From assembly GCF_019649055.1 (NCBI RefSeq), contig NW_026570274.1, positions 744,001-808,000 of the forward strand: a DNA stretch of 64,000 bases, in the 5' to 3' direction. Position 1 is the stretch's first letter. Each line of letters opens with the position of its first letter. This document shows positions 45,598 to 56,095 of this stretch, piece by piece. Made by a program: the position numbers and the translations under genes. This stretch comes from Paramacrobiotus metropolitanus (taxonomy: Eukaryota > Tardigrada > Eutardigrada > Parachela > Macrobiotidae). Under the pieces are notes generated by a model that saw only the letters and a program-made list of their open reading frames with translations, ran no database searches and had not been told where the DNA came from.

Positions 45598-46716
45598 TCA
45601 GTTGTGCGGGGATTTTGGGAAGCGGAAGATGGCTACCGCAGCATTTCGCCATTCTTTCGACAGAAGCATACACAACAGCGGGTTCAGTGTACAGTCAAGT
45701 GCGAAGAGAAAATTAGCGATTCCCAGAAACCGGAAATCCACGTATGTTCCGGACATGGCGACAACATAGGCCACATGTGTTGGAGTCCACAGCAGTGTCG
45801 CGCTGATAAACAGCGCCGTCAGCACCGTAAAATGCCGGGATCCTGGTAAGTTCCATCGGCCAGGATTCCCCTGTTTTGCCGGTGACGGTCGCGCGGAATT
45901 ATTCGGCTCTGTGGACAATGAGCCAGCGAAATGGCTCCGAAGACTTCCTGTTGCTGACGCCGAATGGGCTAATCCGGCTGGCTTCACAGCACGCGACGTA
46001 CTACACGTTCCAATCTGCGTTTTCTTGCGAAGAACGACTCGTACTTTGTAATAAATAAATGGATAAATTCCCACCACCACCGCCTGCGGTAGAAGGTGGA
46101 TGATGGCGCCACATACGTAAAAATACACTGATGGTTTGGCAAACGGTATGAAACAGTAACGTATGTCCTTTGCCTTGCGTTCATGCACGTCTTCCAAAAT
46201 AAATCCTGGTATCGACCACGCATTAACAAACACCACCACACTAAAAACCAGACACGCCGCGACTTTTTTGTTGTGATGTATACGGTAGTGGTTGGGAAAG
46301 GTAACGGCCCACCATCGGTTGCAGCTGATCAGCACCTGGATGTACATCATAATGGATGTCAAGATGCGAGCGCAGAACATGGATAGTAAGCAATATGGGT
46401 CGCTTAGAAACCAGTGGACTTGTAAATTGTTGGTGGTCTTCATAATGCCATTGCTCAGAGATTTGGAAAGGTCACAGATGGACAAGCTGACGACATACAC
46501 CGAGAACGGTGTTTTAAGACTGGGATTCTTGTGGTAAATCAACAGGAGGAAGATGTTAGAGAAGTACGAGAAGACGGTGAGAATCAGATATAAATAACCC
46601 ATAAACACCGTGCTCTCACGATGCCACGATGAGGAAATATTAATATGGCTTCTGTTCATCTCCCATGAAATTAAATTTAACTTTAGCAGTGTTTCATTCT
46701 CGGAAAAATTCATCAT
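45598..46716 (-). CDS. rhodopsin-class GPCR, subfamily C, copy 2
   Basis: Single exon, 372 aa from 46716. The reading frame opens earlier (46746), but the sequence just before the tandem ATGs resembles a 3' splice site (tatatttttcag), so translation probably begins at MMNFSENETLL after a 5' UTR intron. TM1 FSYFSNIFLLLIY, TM2 SLSICDLSKSLSNG (C subfamily form), TM3 SCNRWWAVTFPNHYR, TM5 HLLPQAVVVGIYPFIYYKVR, TM6 LLWTPTHVAYV, TM7 DCTLNPLLCML, tail KEWRNAAVAIFRF. It is in opposite orientation to C1, C3 and the rest of the neighbourhood. Confidence 0.85.
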   Translation of the reverse strand: MMNFSENETLLKLNLISWEMNRSHINISSSWHRESTVFMGYLYLILTVFSYFSNIFLLLIYHKNPSLKTPFSVYVVSLSICDLSKSLSNGIMKTTNNLQVHWFLSDPYCLLSMFCARILTSIMMYIQVLISCNRWWAVTFPNHYRIHHNKKVAACLVFSVVVFVNAWSIPGFILEDVHERKAKDIRYCFIPFAKPSVYFYVCGAIIHLLPQAVVVGIYPFIYYKVRVVLRKKTQIGTCSTSRAVKPAGLAHSASATGSLRSHFAGSLSTEPNNSARPSPAKQGNPGRWNLPGSRHFTVLTALFISATLLWTPTHVAYVVAMSGTYVDFRFLGIANFLFALDCTLNPLLCMLLSKEWRNAAVAIFRFPKSPHN

Positions 46717-48262
46717 AGCGGACTGAAAAATATAAATATTTTGCACACCAAGAAGCTAGCAATAATTTTAGCGTCATGTGCCGCAGTAGGAGATGCTGTT
46801 TGTGTTGCCGAGCCATCCCGCTAAGCCCTGCGGTTAATAAATCTTGTAGGCTTTTAAGAAAATTACTCTGTCCGCTAAGATGATGATTTAATGAAGCACT
46901 GGCAAACGCGGATTACCGCTGGGATGCTGCAGGGACACAGCGGGCATCAATCGGTGCGAACGTGACGAGTACCTTACCTAAAGGAACGCCACCGCTGGTG
47001 CTGGAAATATCAGGCACCCGGAAATGGCCAGAAAAAGTGTGGGACGTGCGAATGTTATGTCTTGAACGTCACAACTTTTCGATCACAAAACCGGCAAATG
47101 GAAATAAGATTAAGTGCAAACCATAACGTCACACACCGGTGGTACATAAGTTTATTCCACAGGCAGGTTTTTATGAATTTAAAATATATCACCAGTTTTT
47201 GCACACGATTACCGTGGCTTTCTGACGCACAGTAACCCAGTTTTTGGCCTACTATACCATGATACGGTCGATAGCGTACTCTCAGTTGCGGCAAAAGATC
47301 TGAAACGCTGCATAAACGGGCACGAGCACTTATTATCCTAATTTTTTCAACGCTTAAAAGTTTAGCTTGTTTGTTTATGCGTGCCACCGGCTCACGGTAC
47401 AAGCGTTTCTTTCAAAAGGAGACCGGTCTTTTATATGCCTTTGAATTACATACCTCATCACGCGACCAAAATCGCGTGCCTGTCATCCTGCGCTAACATC
47501 CTCTGGAGTTTTATGAGCTGCTGGGCGCGCACTGCTGACCTCTCCGTAAACTAGCACGCAGCGCCGGCATTTTTAAAATGTGAAGGATGAGGTGTTTTCT
47601 AAGCAAATGCAGGTAAAATTCGGTAAAATATTCATTTACTCCTGTGAAATTGATGTTTTCTTGTAATTCCGGAAGACAGTGGGTTTGCTTCACTGCATGA
47701 GCAAGGCATTTCAGTTTTATAGCCCTGGTTCAGGATCGGATAACAACGACTGCAAAATATTCTGGCTGGATTCGGGTTTTTGCTCAACAAATATCGAGAA
47801 GGTCAAGGCTTCTTACTCCTAGGGTGCTACATCCTTCCTGCCGTTCCCGGCATATTTTACATCTAATTATTACACAACCGTGGCCAGTTTAAAAGCATTA
47901 CAGTTTCAGTGGAGATATTACACATCCCGAAGCCGTATATTGAGAGCGTGCGTTTCTTATGCACATGCACATGATTACTCGTGCAAATTACAGTTCCCAC
48001 ATCCAGTCCACCCTAACAAATCCGATGACGCGATGACTCGCATTTTACTATCATACGCTAGTGATCAATCTAATTTTACACAGCTGCGACGTGCGATCGC
48101 CGGTCACAGTGGGATTCAGTGGAAAATCCATGATTGCTAACACCACCCACGAAGCTAAATCCAATCAGATACTTATAATCTGGTACAATTATTTTAGAAC
48201 TTTTTCTTGCTGGAGATACCGTCGATCAAGTAGGCATCAGGTATCTTTTATCCGTGCCCGCG
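46717..48262. other. intergenic between divergent GPCRs C2 and C3
   Basis: Should hold both promoters. No supported gene; ORFs at 47055, 47880 and 48061 have no recognisable similarity, and the last overlaps C3 in another frame. Confidence 0.5.
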
Positions 48263-49408
48263 ATGAACATACCCGGTTACGCACATTTTATCCAGAATGT
48301 CACCAACCTAACCGCTCATCATGGAAACAGATTGCCACTGCAGAATACCAAATTCATGGGCTATATCTACATGATGCTGACCATCTTCAGTTATTTCTCC
48401 AATACATTCCTCCTTTTTGTCTACTACCGCTGCCCGAGCCTGCACACGCCGTTTTCTATCTACGTGGTCAGTTTATCCATCAGCGACCTTTGTAAATCCC
48501 TGACCAATGGTATCATGAAGACCACCAACAACCTGCAATTACCGTGGTTCCTGGGTGATCCTTATTGTTTGCTTTGCATGTTCAGCGCCCGCACAGTGAC
48601 CGCCATTATGCGCTACATCCAAGTGCTCATTAGTTTCAACCGTTTCTGGGCCGTGACCTTTCCCCACAGTTACCGTACCCATCATAATAAAAAATTCGCG
48701 GTCGGCCTCGTCATTGGCGCCATCTTATTTGTCAATGTATGGGCACTGCCTGGATTCATAACCCAAGACCTGCATAATCGCACCGGCACTGAGAGGAAAT
48801 TCTGCTTGGTACCGTTTGAAAAGCAGACGTCGGTGTATTACTATTTCTACGGCGTGATCATTAATTTAGTGCCGCAAGCTCTGATAATTATGATGTATCC
48901 GTTTATTTACTACAAGGTCAAGAAGGTCCTTCGGAATAAAAAGAAAATCGGTGCAGCGCCGACGCCTTCGAATTCCGGAGAACCATCATCCAAACCTTCC
49001 AAACCATCGAAAGCGTCCTGTTTGTCCGTGCCGCGTAAAAACGCTCAGCAAACCTACCAAATGTCACGAGCCGCTCCTTCCAGTGCCGCTATAAGCGAGT
49101 TCGAAATGGAAGAGCGGCCTAGATTGCCCACACCACCGGCGTCCAAAGAGCTGGCCAAGAAAGCTCCAGTCCACTCTTTTGGAACGCGGCATTTTGCGGT
49201 GCTGACGGCGCTGCTGATTAGCGCCACGTTGATGTGGACACCGGTACATCTGGCCTACACCCTCATGATGTCCGGGACGTTTGTGGATTTTCGCTATTTA
49301 GGGGTGGCGAATTTGCTTTTTGCGCTGGATTGCACTCTGAATCCGCTGCTGTGTCTGCTGTCGTCTAAAGAATGGCGGAATGCCGCTAGAACGCTGTTTC
49401 GCCACTAA
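48263..49408 (+). CDS. rhodopsin-class GPCR, subfamily C, copy 3
   Basis: Single exon, 381 aa from the ATG at 48263 (the frame is open a few codons further 5' without an ATG). N-terminus MNIPGYAHFIQNVTNLTA with sequons. TM1 FSYFSNTFLLFVYY, TM2 SLSISDLCKSLTNG, TM3 FNRFWAVTFPHSYR, TM5 NLVPQALIIMMYPFIYYKVK. The third loop is the longest of the set, about 95 residues, and rich in Ser/Pro/Lys (SSKPSKPSKAS). TM6 LMWTPVHLAY, TM7 DCTLNPLLCLL, tail KEWRNAARTLFRH. Cys pair: YCLLCM before TM3 and KFCLVP in the second extracellular loop. Confidence 0.88.
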   Translation: MNIPGYAHFIQNVTNLTAHHGNRLPLQNTKFMGYIYMMLTIFSYFSNTFLLFVYYRCPSLHTPFSIYVVSLSISDLCKSLTNGIMKTTNNLQLPWFLGDPYCLLCMFSARTVTAIMRYIQVLISFNRFWAVTFPHSYRTHHNKKFAVGLVIGAILFVNVWALPGFITQDLHNRTGTERKFCLVPFEKQTSVYYYFYGVIINLVPQALIIMMYPFIYYKVKKVLRNKKKIGAAPTPSNSGEPSSKPSKPSKASCLSVPRKNAQQTYQMSRAAPSSAAISEFEMEERPRLPTPPASKELAKKAPVHSFGTRHFAVLTALLISATLMWTPVHLAYTLMMSGTFVDFRYLGVANLLFALDCTLNPLLCLLSSKEWRNAARTLFRH

Positions 49409-51788
49409 CACGTTTGTATTGCGCACATTAGTATTGTTAATCGCTGCATTTAACTTTGCCAAAAATAATTAGTCCCGTTTACTTTTTTGTGTCTGCAAAG
49501 GTATTAACTGTACCGTAAGAGTCATAGCTGCTCAGACGTCAGGTATCGTTTTGTGCTAATGAACCATTGCCGTCAACATAAATTTTTCACGATCATGTGG
49601 TGTTCTGCACTCTGCAGCTTATTTTAAATCAATTAAATTTGCACACGACTGTTGTTTTCTCGAGCAGATGAACTACGGGAGGTATAGTAAAACTTGCGGT
49701 GTGTGTAAGCATTTCGCAGAAATCTTTCTGCTTTGTTGTCTTCGTGAAGGAATGAGTGGAGGGATAGGGGTGACTCTCCAGCATGTCATTAAGGTGATGT
49801 CCCTCAGGATGACATCGATGATATGGATCATGATTATTGCATTGTGCGAATGGCCTCTTTCGGTGAAACGAGCGGACTAACACATTTTCATTAGCTCCAT
49901 GTTATTATTATGGGTAAAACACTCGAAATTTACAAGAACTCTGGCTCCGTAAAACTGATCACAATTTTCGCGCTGAAACCACGTAAACATAATTATGGAA
50001 GACAACAACACACTCTCAAGGAAATTATTTGCTAATCTAATTGCACAAGCTTGGCGATATGATCTTCTCAGATTTCAAGGTTATTCAATCAGAAAAAAAG
50101 ACAATTATTTTGAAATATGAGGTACGGTACGTAAAAACAATAACGGCAATTAAATTTCATGACCGCGAGATATTACATTGCCCCTCAACCCGAGCCCATG
50201 TACCAGCCAAAATATGTAAATTACCGTATATTCTTTCCTCTTGCGGCTGCAGACACGTGATACGTCTCGGCTTGCCTCATTCGTAGCAATTCCCGGCGAT
50301 GGGCGTGGATGTTGTGGAAAAAGCGGGAATCCATTAAAAACTGCAGGTAGTTGGTAATTCTGGCTAATTGCAAGTAGGCTGCGACTCTTCCGACAACTCT
50401 TCCGACTGCTTTGCAATGAGGAGCGCTTTGCCGGTGGCTGATGCACATTCCGATGTGGGCACCAAATAGGCTAATACAGCCTAATTGCTAAATACCTGTT
50501 TGCTTCTTAATATTTTTCGTGCTACTGCTTTTCCGGAATGTATCATAATACTATGGATAATTTCTGCAGAGCAATGATGGTTTCTGGAATACTGCACTTT
50601 GCGATAAGCATAAACAAGCCTTAGCACATTAGAATTCTCGGGAACGCTTTTGCAATTCGATCTCCAGGCACCAATCGACAATTTGAATAGGTCTTTCGCC
50701 TTTCTCTTGTTTTTCAGGACGTGGTCCATATAAACGTATAATAAAGAAACGTGCTCAAAAAGCGGTAATTCTTTCAAAATGTTTAGGTATTTATGCAACC
50801 GTGTATCTCGTGAAACGATAATCGCCATAAAAGGGATACCTGCCGCGCTCCGAAGTTGTTGGATAAATAATAAGTTTCGTACTGCATATTGCATAGATGG
50901 TTCGGTCTGCTGGATCATCCCGATGAATTTACTCTTAACGCGCGATTCAACACATCATCCGAATCACGTGCAAGTCGGCAAAGACGTCACTGTGTTTTGC
51001 TAATAATTTTGCTATCCTTCAATGTACTGGAAGAAAAGCGCTATTGTGTTCGCCTTATACGGACAAAATGAGTGTAATTCGCCTTATCCGAACAATGACC
51101 AGTCTTAAACTTTAAGATTCAGGTTATACAGTCTGTATACCCATTGTGAGTAATCAGCAAAGACTATTGATTAAGTACACATCTACTGATTTATTGAAAC
51201 AGCGTCATAATGCGCAGATCAACATAAAAGTTCAATAACCCCTACTACTCAACCATTTGCAGGAGAACAAGACGTTTTTGATTTACAACAGGAATCTTGA
51301 CAAAGAATACCCAAGATTTACTTGTGCATACTCAGTTACATCATACAGAATGATCTACCATTGGGCATTTGCTGGAAACAGACTCTAGCTGCTGTGATAA
51401 ACAATCGAAAGGCGCTGTGTGGTTTAGGCGAAAATGCAAAGGTAGTGGTCAGTTTCCTTGGATAAATAATTAAGGAAAACACCGGCGAGAGCAGATACAC
51501 GTCTGCTCCTTAACAACGGATGTGGCTGTTATGAAATGACCTGACAATCACTGTTGCATCCATTTTAAGCACTTTACCAGCAGAGAATACCGCTGAAGAG
51601 ATTGTTTTTTTACGGTAACACGGAAATATTGACAGCAGCGTTGTTGACATGTGCTCCCCAACATGCTCACGTGCTCATGTGCGCTGCTGACATGTGCTTA
51701 TCATGTACTCATCGTGCTCTTCTTAAATCAAAAAGCAATGCTATTTTAAACCATGGTACGGTTGACCTACCGTAATGTATAGAAATGC
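49409..51788. other. intergenic, gene-poor
   Basis: 2.4 kb with no recognised gene. The best candidate is a 145-codon minus-strand ORF at 50481-50918, listed separately. Confidence 0.5.
50481..50918 (-). CDS. hypothetical ORF, 145 codons, doubtful
   Basis: Open on the minus strand from MIQQTEPSMQYAVRN to a stop after LRSKQVFSN. The translation has a protein-like mix of hydrophobic and charged residues (for example LKELPLFEHVSLLYVYMDHV), but I recognise no domain, signal peptide or membrane helix. It is not adjacent to a paralogue, and no splice partner was found. It could be an exon of an unrecognised gene or a chance ORF. Confidence 0.2.
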   Translation of the reverse strand: MIQQTEPSMQYAVRNLLFIQQLRSAAGIPFMAIIVSRDTRLHKYLNILKELPLFEHVSLLYVYMDHVLKNKRKAKDLFKLSIGAWRSNCKSVPENSNVLRLVYAYRKVQYSRNHHCSAEIIHSIMIHSGKAVARKILRSKQVFSN

Positions 51789-52367
51789 ATGACTAAAATT
51801 AATAAAGGTAATTTCAGTGAAACAAATGCAGTAAAACGGCTACGCACAACATTTATACTACACAGGGAACGCCATAACGGCATTAACGATATCATATTGC
51901 GAGCGCTGTGTAATGCCGGAATTGAGTCATACCCGGAGCCCATTGGTTTTTTGCGCGAAAATGGAAAGCGTCCGGATGGAGCCACGCGTTGGAAGTGGTA
52001 CCGCGGACAGCCATTAGTATGGGACGTCAACTGCAGAGATACGATGGCGGATTCATATATCGACGCGACCTCAAAGAGTGCTGGCGCCGCCGCCGAACTG
52101 GCTTGCCGGGAGAAGATTGGAAAATACAAGTCGCTGACTGATCGCTGTAATTTTGTCGCTTTTGCATGTGAGACTTTTGGCACTTGGTGTGAGACCGGCA
52201 TTGTAACGTTAAAGGAGATCGGTAAGAAGTTGTTTTTAAGGATGGGCGAGAGTCGCTCTACTTGTTTTTTGTTTCAACGTTTAAGTTTGGAGATTATGCG
52301 CGGTAATGCTATGAGTGTGTTGTGCACAGTCCCTTCTCATGTTAATTGGGACAAATTCTTCATTTGA
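51789..52367 (+). CDS. retroelement-type endonuclease-like domain protein, intact 192 aa
   Basis: A full ORF with ATG and stop encodes the same domain as the dead insert at 24.1-24.7 kb: HRERHNGINDIILRAL, NGKRPDGATRWKWYRGQPL, VWDVNCRDTMADSY, KSAGAAAELACREKIGKY, FVAFACETFGTW, QRLSLEIMRGNAMSVL. Such segments sit after reverse transcriptase in some non-LTR elements. RPD followed by D (RPD...VWD) resembles the restriction-like-endonuclease core. No reverse transcriptase is nearby, so this is a 5'-truncated element or an isolated, possibly domesticated copy. An AATAAA-like aaataaatt lies about 45 nt after the stop. Target duplications were not found. Confidence 0.55.
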   Translation: MTKINKGNFSETNAVKRLRTTFILHRERHNGINDIILRALCNAGIESYPEPIGFLRENGKRPDGATRWKWYRGQPLVWDVNCRDTMADSYIDATSKSAGAAAELACREKIGKYKSLTDRCNFVAFACETFGTWCETGIVTLKEIGKKLFLRMGESRSTCFLFQRLSLEIMRGNAMSVLCTVPSHVNWDKFFI

Positions 52368-52889
52368 TCATATTTGTTGAGCCAAGCTCGCCTGGTACAT
52401 ATTGAGAAATAAATTATAAACTACATAGGTTGAAAGGTAATGCACACTTTCGATTTAGCTACTAAGGAATTGTATGTTTGGTTTAATGAAATTTTATTCT
52501 GAAATGAATTACTGAACATTCCAAAGTTAATCCGCTGTATGGCGTGATGATCGAAATACATCGTCATTCCATGGTCAAAAGGCTCGGCCCCGTTACTATG
52601 TATGTAGGTGGGAAGAGGATTAATAAGTGATTAAACGCCTTTCGTGTGTGCAGTTCATTCATTCTGCGACCAGTTCTTAACAGATATTGTTTGAAATTTA
52701 TTAAGATAAAGGATGGGATGCCACAATTCAGTTACTAATTATGTATATGATACGACTGTAAATAGTGCAATGGTGTGTCTAAATCTAGGAAAAGGTGACA
52801 TCATAAATGACAGCTGAAGAACCACAAAACATTTAACTGTAAATGGCTTTTAAAATGCTTTCAAATTAACAGCTTTCTATACCGGTACA
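52368..52889. other. intergenic, no gene seen
   Basis: AT-rich 3' flank of the retroelement-type ORF and of GPCR C4, with nothing recognisable. Confidence 0.5.
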
Positions 52890-54023
52890 CTAGTAGCAGC
52901 GAAATGTAGTTTTTACAGCGTCACGCCACTCCTTCGAAGCCAGTAAACACAGCAGCGGATTCATCGTACAGTCCAGGGCGAACAGGAAATTCGCGACACC
53001 CAAAAATGTGTAGCTGACCGATTTTCCCGACATCATTAAAATGGAGGCCAGATGGGTCGGTGTCCAAAAAAGTGTCGCGCTAATCAGCAGTGTGGTAAGA
53101 ACAGCGAAATGTCGGGTGCCGGCCGCCGCTTTAGCAATGCGGCCGGGCGGTTTCTTAACCCGATTTTTATTCCCCGCTTTCTCCTGCGGCACGGCGTGCA
53201 TTGACATTTCCTCTAGCCGAGAGGCATCTGAGACCTTGCGGCCTCTGCCGATCAACGTGGTGGTCGTGACGCGGGAATTAGAGGTCATCTGGCTTTCCAC
53301 TGTCGGTTCCGGTTCAACACGGGTCTTTCCAATATGGGCTTTTTTGCGCATCACACCCTTAACCTTGTAATAAATAAACGGGTACATAACAATCACCAGC
53401 GCCTGCGGCAAGAGATGGATGATGGTCCCGGAGAGATAAAAGTACACGGATTTCCCGCCGCCGAACGCCGGTGTACACATGCGCACCTGCTCCTGCGTGC
53501 GGTTGCGAATCTCTTCAGTTAAAAATCCCGGCAAATACCACACATTGACAAACGCCACCGCCACGATTACCAGGCACACCGCTATTTTCTTATTATGATG
53601 CGTACGATAATTATTGGGGAACGTGACGGCCCAGAAACGGTTGAAACTGATTAGCACCTGGATGTACATCATCATGGAGGTCAGCGCCTGCGAGCTGTAC
53701 AATGCCAGGAGACAGTAGCCGTCGCCCAAAAACCACCGCATTTGCAGGTTATTTGTCGTCTTGCTGATGCCGTTCGTCAGGGATTTGCAAAGATCACAGA
53801 TGGCCAAACTAACGACGTAGACGGAAAACGGGGTTTTCAGGCTGGGTGATTTGTAGTAGATGAATAAAAAGAAGGCGTTGGATAAATAACTGAATATCGT
53901 CAAGGATAAATACAAGTAACCCATGAATTTGGCGCCGCGCTGCGCATAACCGCCGCTGAATGATGAATTAATCGTTGAATTGAGCATGGTAGACGCAGTC
54001 AACGTAGCGTTAGAGATGTTCAT
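52890..54023 (-). CDS. rhodopsin-class GPCR, subfamily C, copy 4
   Basis: Single exon, 377 aa. N-terminus MNISNATLTASTMLNSTINS with four sequons. TM1 FSYLSNAFFLFIYY, TM2 SLAICDLCKSLTNG, TM3 FNRFWAVTFPNNYR, TM5 HLLPQALVIVMYPFIYYKVK. The third loop has a basic stretch (NKNRVKKPPGRIAK). TM6 LFWTPTHLASI, TM7 DCTMNPLLCLL, tail KEWRDAVKTTFRC. Cys pair: YCLLAL before TM3 and RMCTPAF in the second extracellular loop. GC content is higher than in the flanking DNA, as in the other intact receptors. A TATA-like tatatatc lies about 110 bp upstream. Confidence 0.88.
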   Translation of the reverse strand: MNISNATLTASTMLNSTINSSFSGGYAQRGAKFMGYLYLSLTIFSYLSNAFFLFIYYKSPSLKTPFSVYVVSLAICDLCKSLTNGISKTTNNLQMRWFLGDGYCLLALYSSQALTSMMMYIQVLISFNRFWAVTFPNNYRTHHNKKIAVCLVIVAVAFVNVWYLPGFLTEEIRNRTQEQVRMCTPAFGGGKSVYFYLSGTIIHLLPQALVIVMYPFIYYKVKGVMRKKAHIGKTRVEPEPTVESQMTSNSRVTTTTLIGRGRKVSDASRLEEMSMHAVPQEKAGNKNRVKKPPGRIAKAAAGTRHFAVLTTLLISATLFWTPTHLASILMMSGKSVSYTFLGVANFLFALDCTMNPLLCLLASKEWRDAVKTTFRCY

Positions 54024-54129
54024 TTTGAATTAAAAAAATACGGTAGCTTGCGAGATGTCCGAAGATGGTGTGTATGCTCGTCGATAACGGAAACAAAGGT
54101 AATATACCGATGGTTACGTAAATGGTGGG

Positions 54130-54137
54130 ATATATAC
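54130..54137 (-). promoter_or_regulatory. TATA-like box of GPCR C4
   Basis: tatatatc on the minus strand, about 107 bp before the ATG at 54023. Confidence 0.4.
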
Positions 54138-55340
54138 GAGCCGTGGTCTAATTAACCTTCGGGAGGCACGACGTAGGGATTGCAGCACATGTCCAAATCA
54201 TCCAGCCTACTTACAGTAGATGATTAAAAGATTATGCTGGTGCATATTATATGCATCCGGTACATGCTGAATTTTACTGTGTTTATATAGCTGATCAGAT
54301 GCAGAGTCAGTTGAGCGTCGCAGCGGTGCTCCCTGTTTAAAGAATCCAAATAGAATTTATTGTTATTAAATAATCCGGGAACCACATGACTTTTTTGCAT
54401 TTTAAGGAGAAATTAGCATCGGATCACTGATTTAGCACTGTCGGGATGCATAGTTAAACAATCTGGCAGCATCAGCGCAATACTGATTATTTATAAAAAC
54501 GCCATGCATCATGCGGATGCAATTCCCCTAGCTGTGCTTTGACATAAAGGTCACCTTCGGGCTGCTTATACTGCGTAAGAAAGAATATGTATTCAAACAG
54601 CGCTCAGGTAAAGCGGTCCAGGAATCTCTGGCATTTCCGTAAGGTCGAAAATTGAGCTAATTTGTATTGTGAGGCTGCGTTAATTCCTTGCAACAACCCG
54701 GAAGTTTCGCAATACAACATTTAATTTTTATCTCTCAGCTGTGATTTGGCTAATTGTAGTTCATATTGGGGTCCCAGACGGATTTCTATGGAAATCTGTT
54801 AATTTTACTACGGTACCTAGAATCATGCCAATGAGAAACAGTATTTACCATCTTACGATACTTTGCAATTTGTAGTAAACAATGCTTTGTTCCAGCCTGT
54901 AAGATGTCATTTCTGTATCATATTCATTACAATTTCAATTGGCTGATCCCTCAAGAGATAGTCTAACATTTTGATAGATTCTTTCAAGGTAAAGAATCTG
55001 CTTGCACTTGGTGTTTAAAGGAAAACGTTTGCTGTATTATGTGCTCTCGTTAGCTCATTTCGCAAGGGATTGTACAGCCGTCTGTGTATTTTGGTTTTGT
55101 TCCAAGCACCGTTGCTAATTTGCTACAAAGATACTGCTTGTATTAAGCGGTGCAAAGTACAAGGTGTTGATTTCAATTTAATGTGCTTTCGTTATTAACC
55201 ATTGCCTTCACTTAATGTACTTACTTTTGACAAAGATATCGTGCAATAATATTTCAAACGATACCGATTTCAAAAATACAATAATACAATGCCATCATGT
55301 CATGTACGTCGATCCGTACGATACCGTCATTCATCATATC
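54138..55340. other. intergenic, no gene seen
   Basis: AT-rich, without recognisable coding or structural RNA signals. Confidence 0.5.
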
Positions 55341-55344
55341 GCCC

Positions 55345-56095
55345 GCACCCGGACATTTGGGAGTGTGACATTTCGCCGCAATTAAATTCGACGCACGACT
55401 TTTCGCCGCGAAGAAATTTCGCCGCGGGGCATTTTGACGCGGGGACACTACGGTTAGGGACAATTAGCATTGAGACATTTTGACTTTGCGACATTTTGAC
55501 GCAAGACGTCTGGTCGCGGACACTTCGCCGCAAAAGCATTCGACACGCATAATTTTTGCGGGTTTTTCGGGTTTTTTGGGAGATTTTCTTAAGTCTTTTG
55601 GACTTGTTAAGTTTTTCTAAGGCTATTCTTAGGTTAGTCATAGGTTATTCTTAGGCTATTCCTAGGTTTCTTAGGTTATTCTTAGGTTTCTTAGGTTATT
55701 CTTAGGTTTCTTAGGTTATTTTTAGGTTATTTTTTGGTTTCTTAGGTTATTCTTGGGTTTCTTAGGTTAATCTTAGGTTATTGTTTGGTTTCTTTTGTTG
55801 TTCTTAGGTTATTCTCTGGTTTTTTAGGGTTTTCTTATGGTTCTAAGCCTTCGTATTTTAAATGTTTTCCTGCTAAAATGGACTTTTCGTCAAGACAACG
55901 CTGCGGCGAAATGTCTCGGCGTCGAAACTGCCGGACGACGAAATGTCTCGCGGCGTAATCTCCTGCCGAATAAATGTCTGGCGACGAAACGTCGCAAGGC
56001 GAGATGACCTTGCGGCGAAATGTCTGCGACCAAAAGTCCTGCGTCGAGTTGTCGGCGGCGAAATGTCGCGGTGCCATATCGCCGTTTAAATCTTG
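55345..56095. repeat. inverted arrays of GC-rich short repeats flanking a tandem-repeat core
   Basis: The left arm (about 55345-55555) is a degenerate array of units like gacatttcgccgc. The right arm (about 55880-56095) carries the same unit in reverse complement (gcggcgaaatgtc). Between them (55600-55850) is a T-rich tandem array built from ggttattcttaggtttctta-like units. The arms therefore form a long imperfect inverted repeat with sub-repeats, as in foldback-type transposons. ORFs through the arms are by-products. Confidence 0.75.

Noticed and set aside
47880-48495. Overlapping plus-strand ORFs before GPCR C3
   Set aside because: They overlap the receptor start in other frames and show no similarity to known domains.
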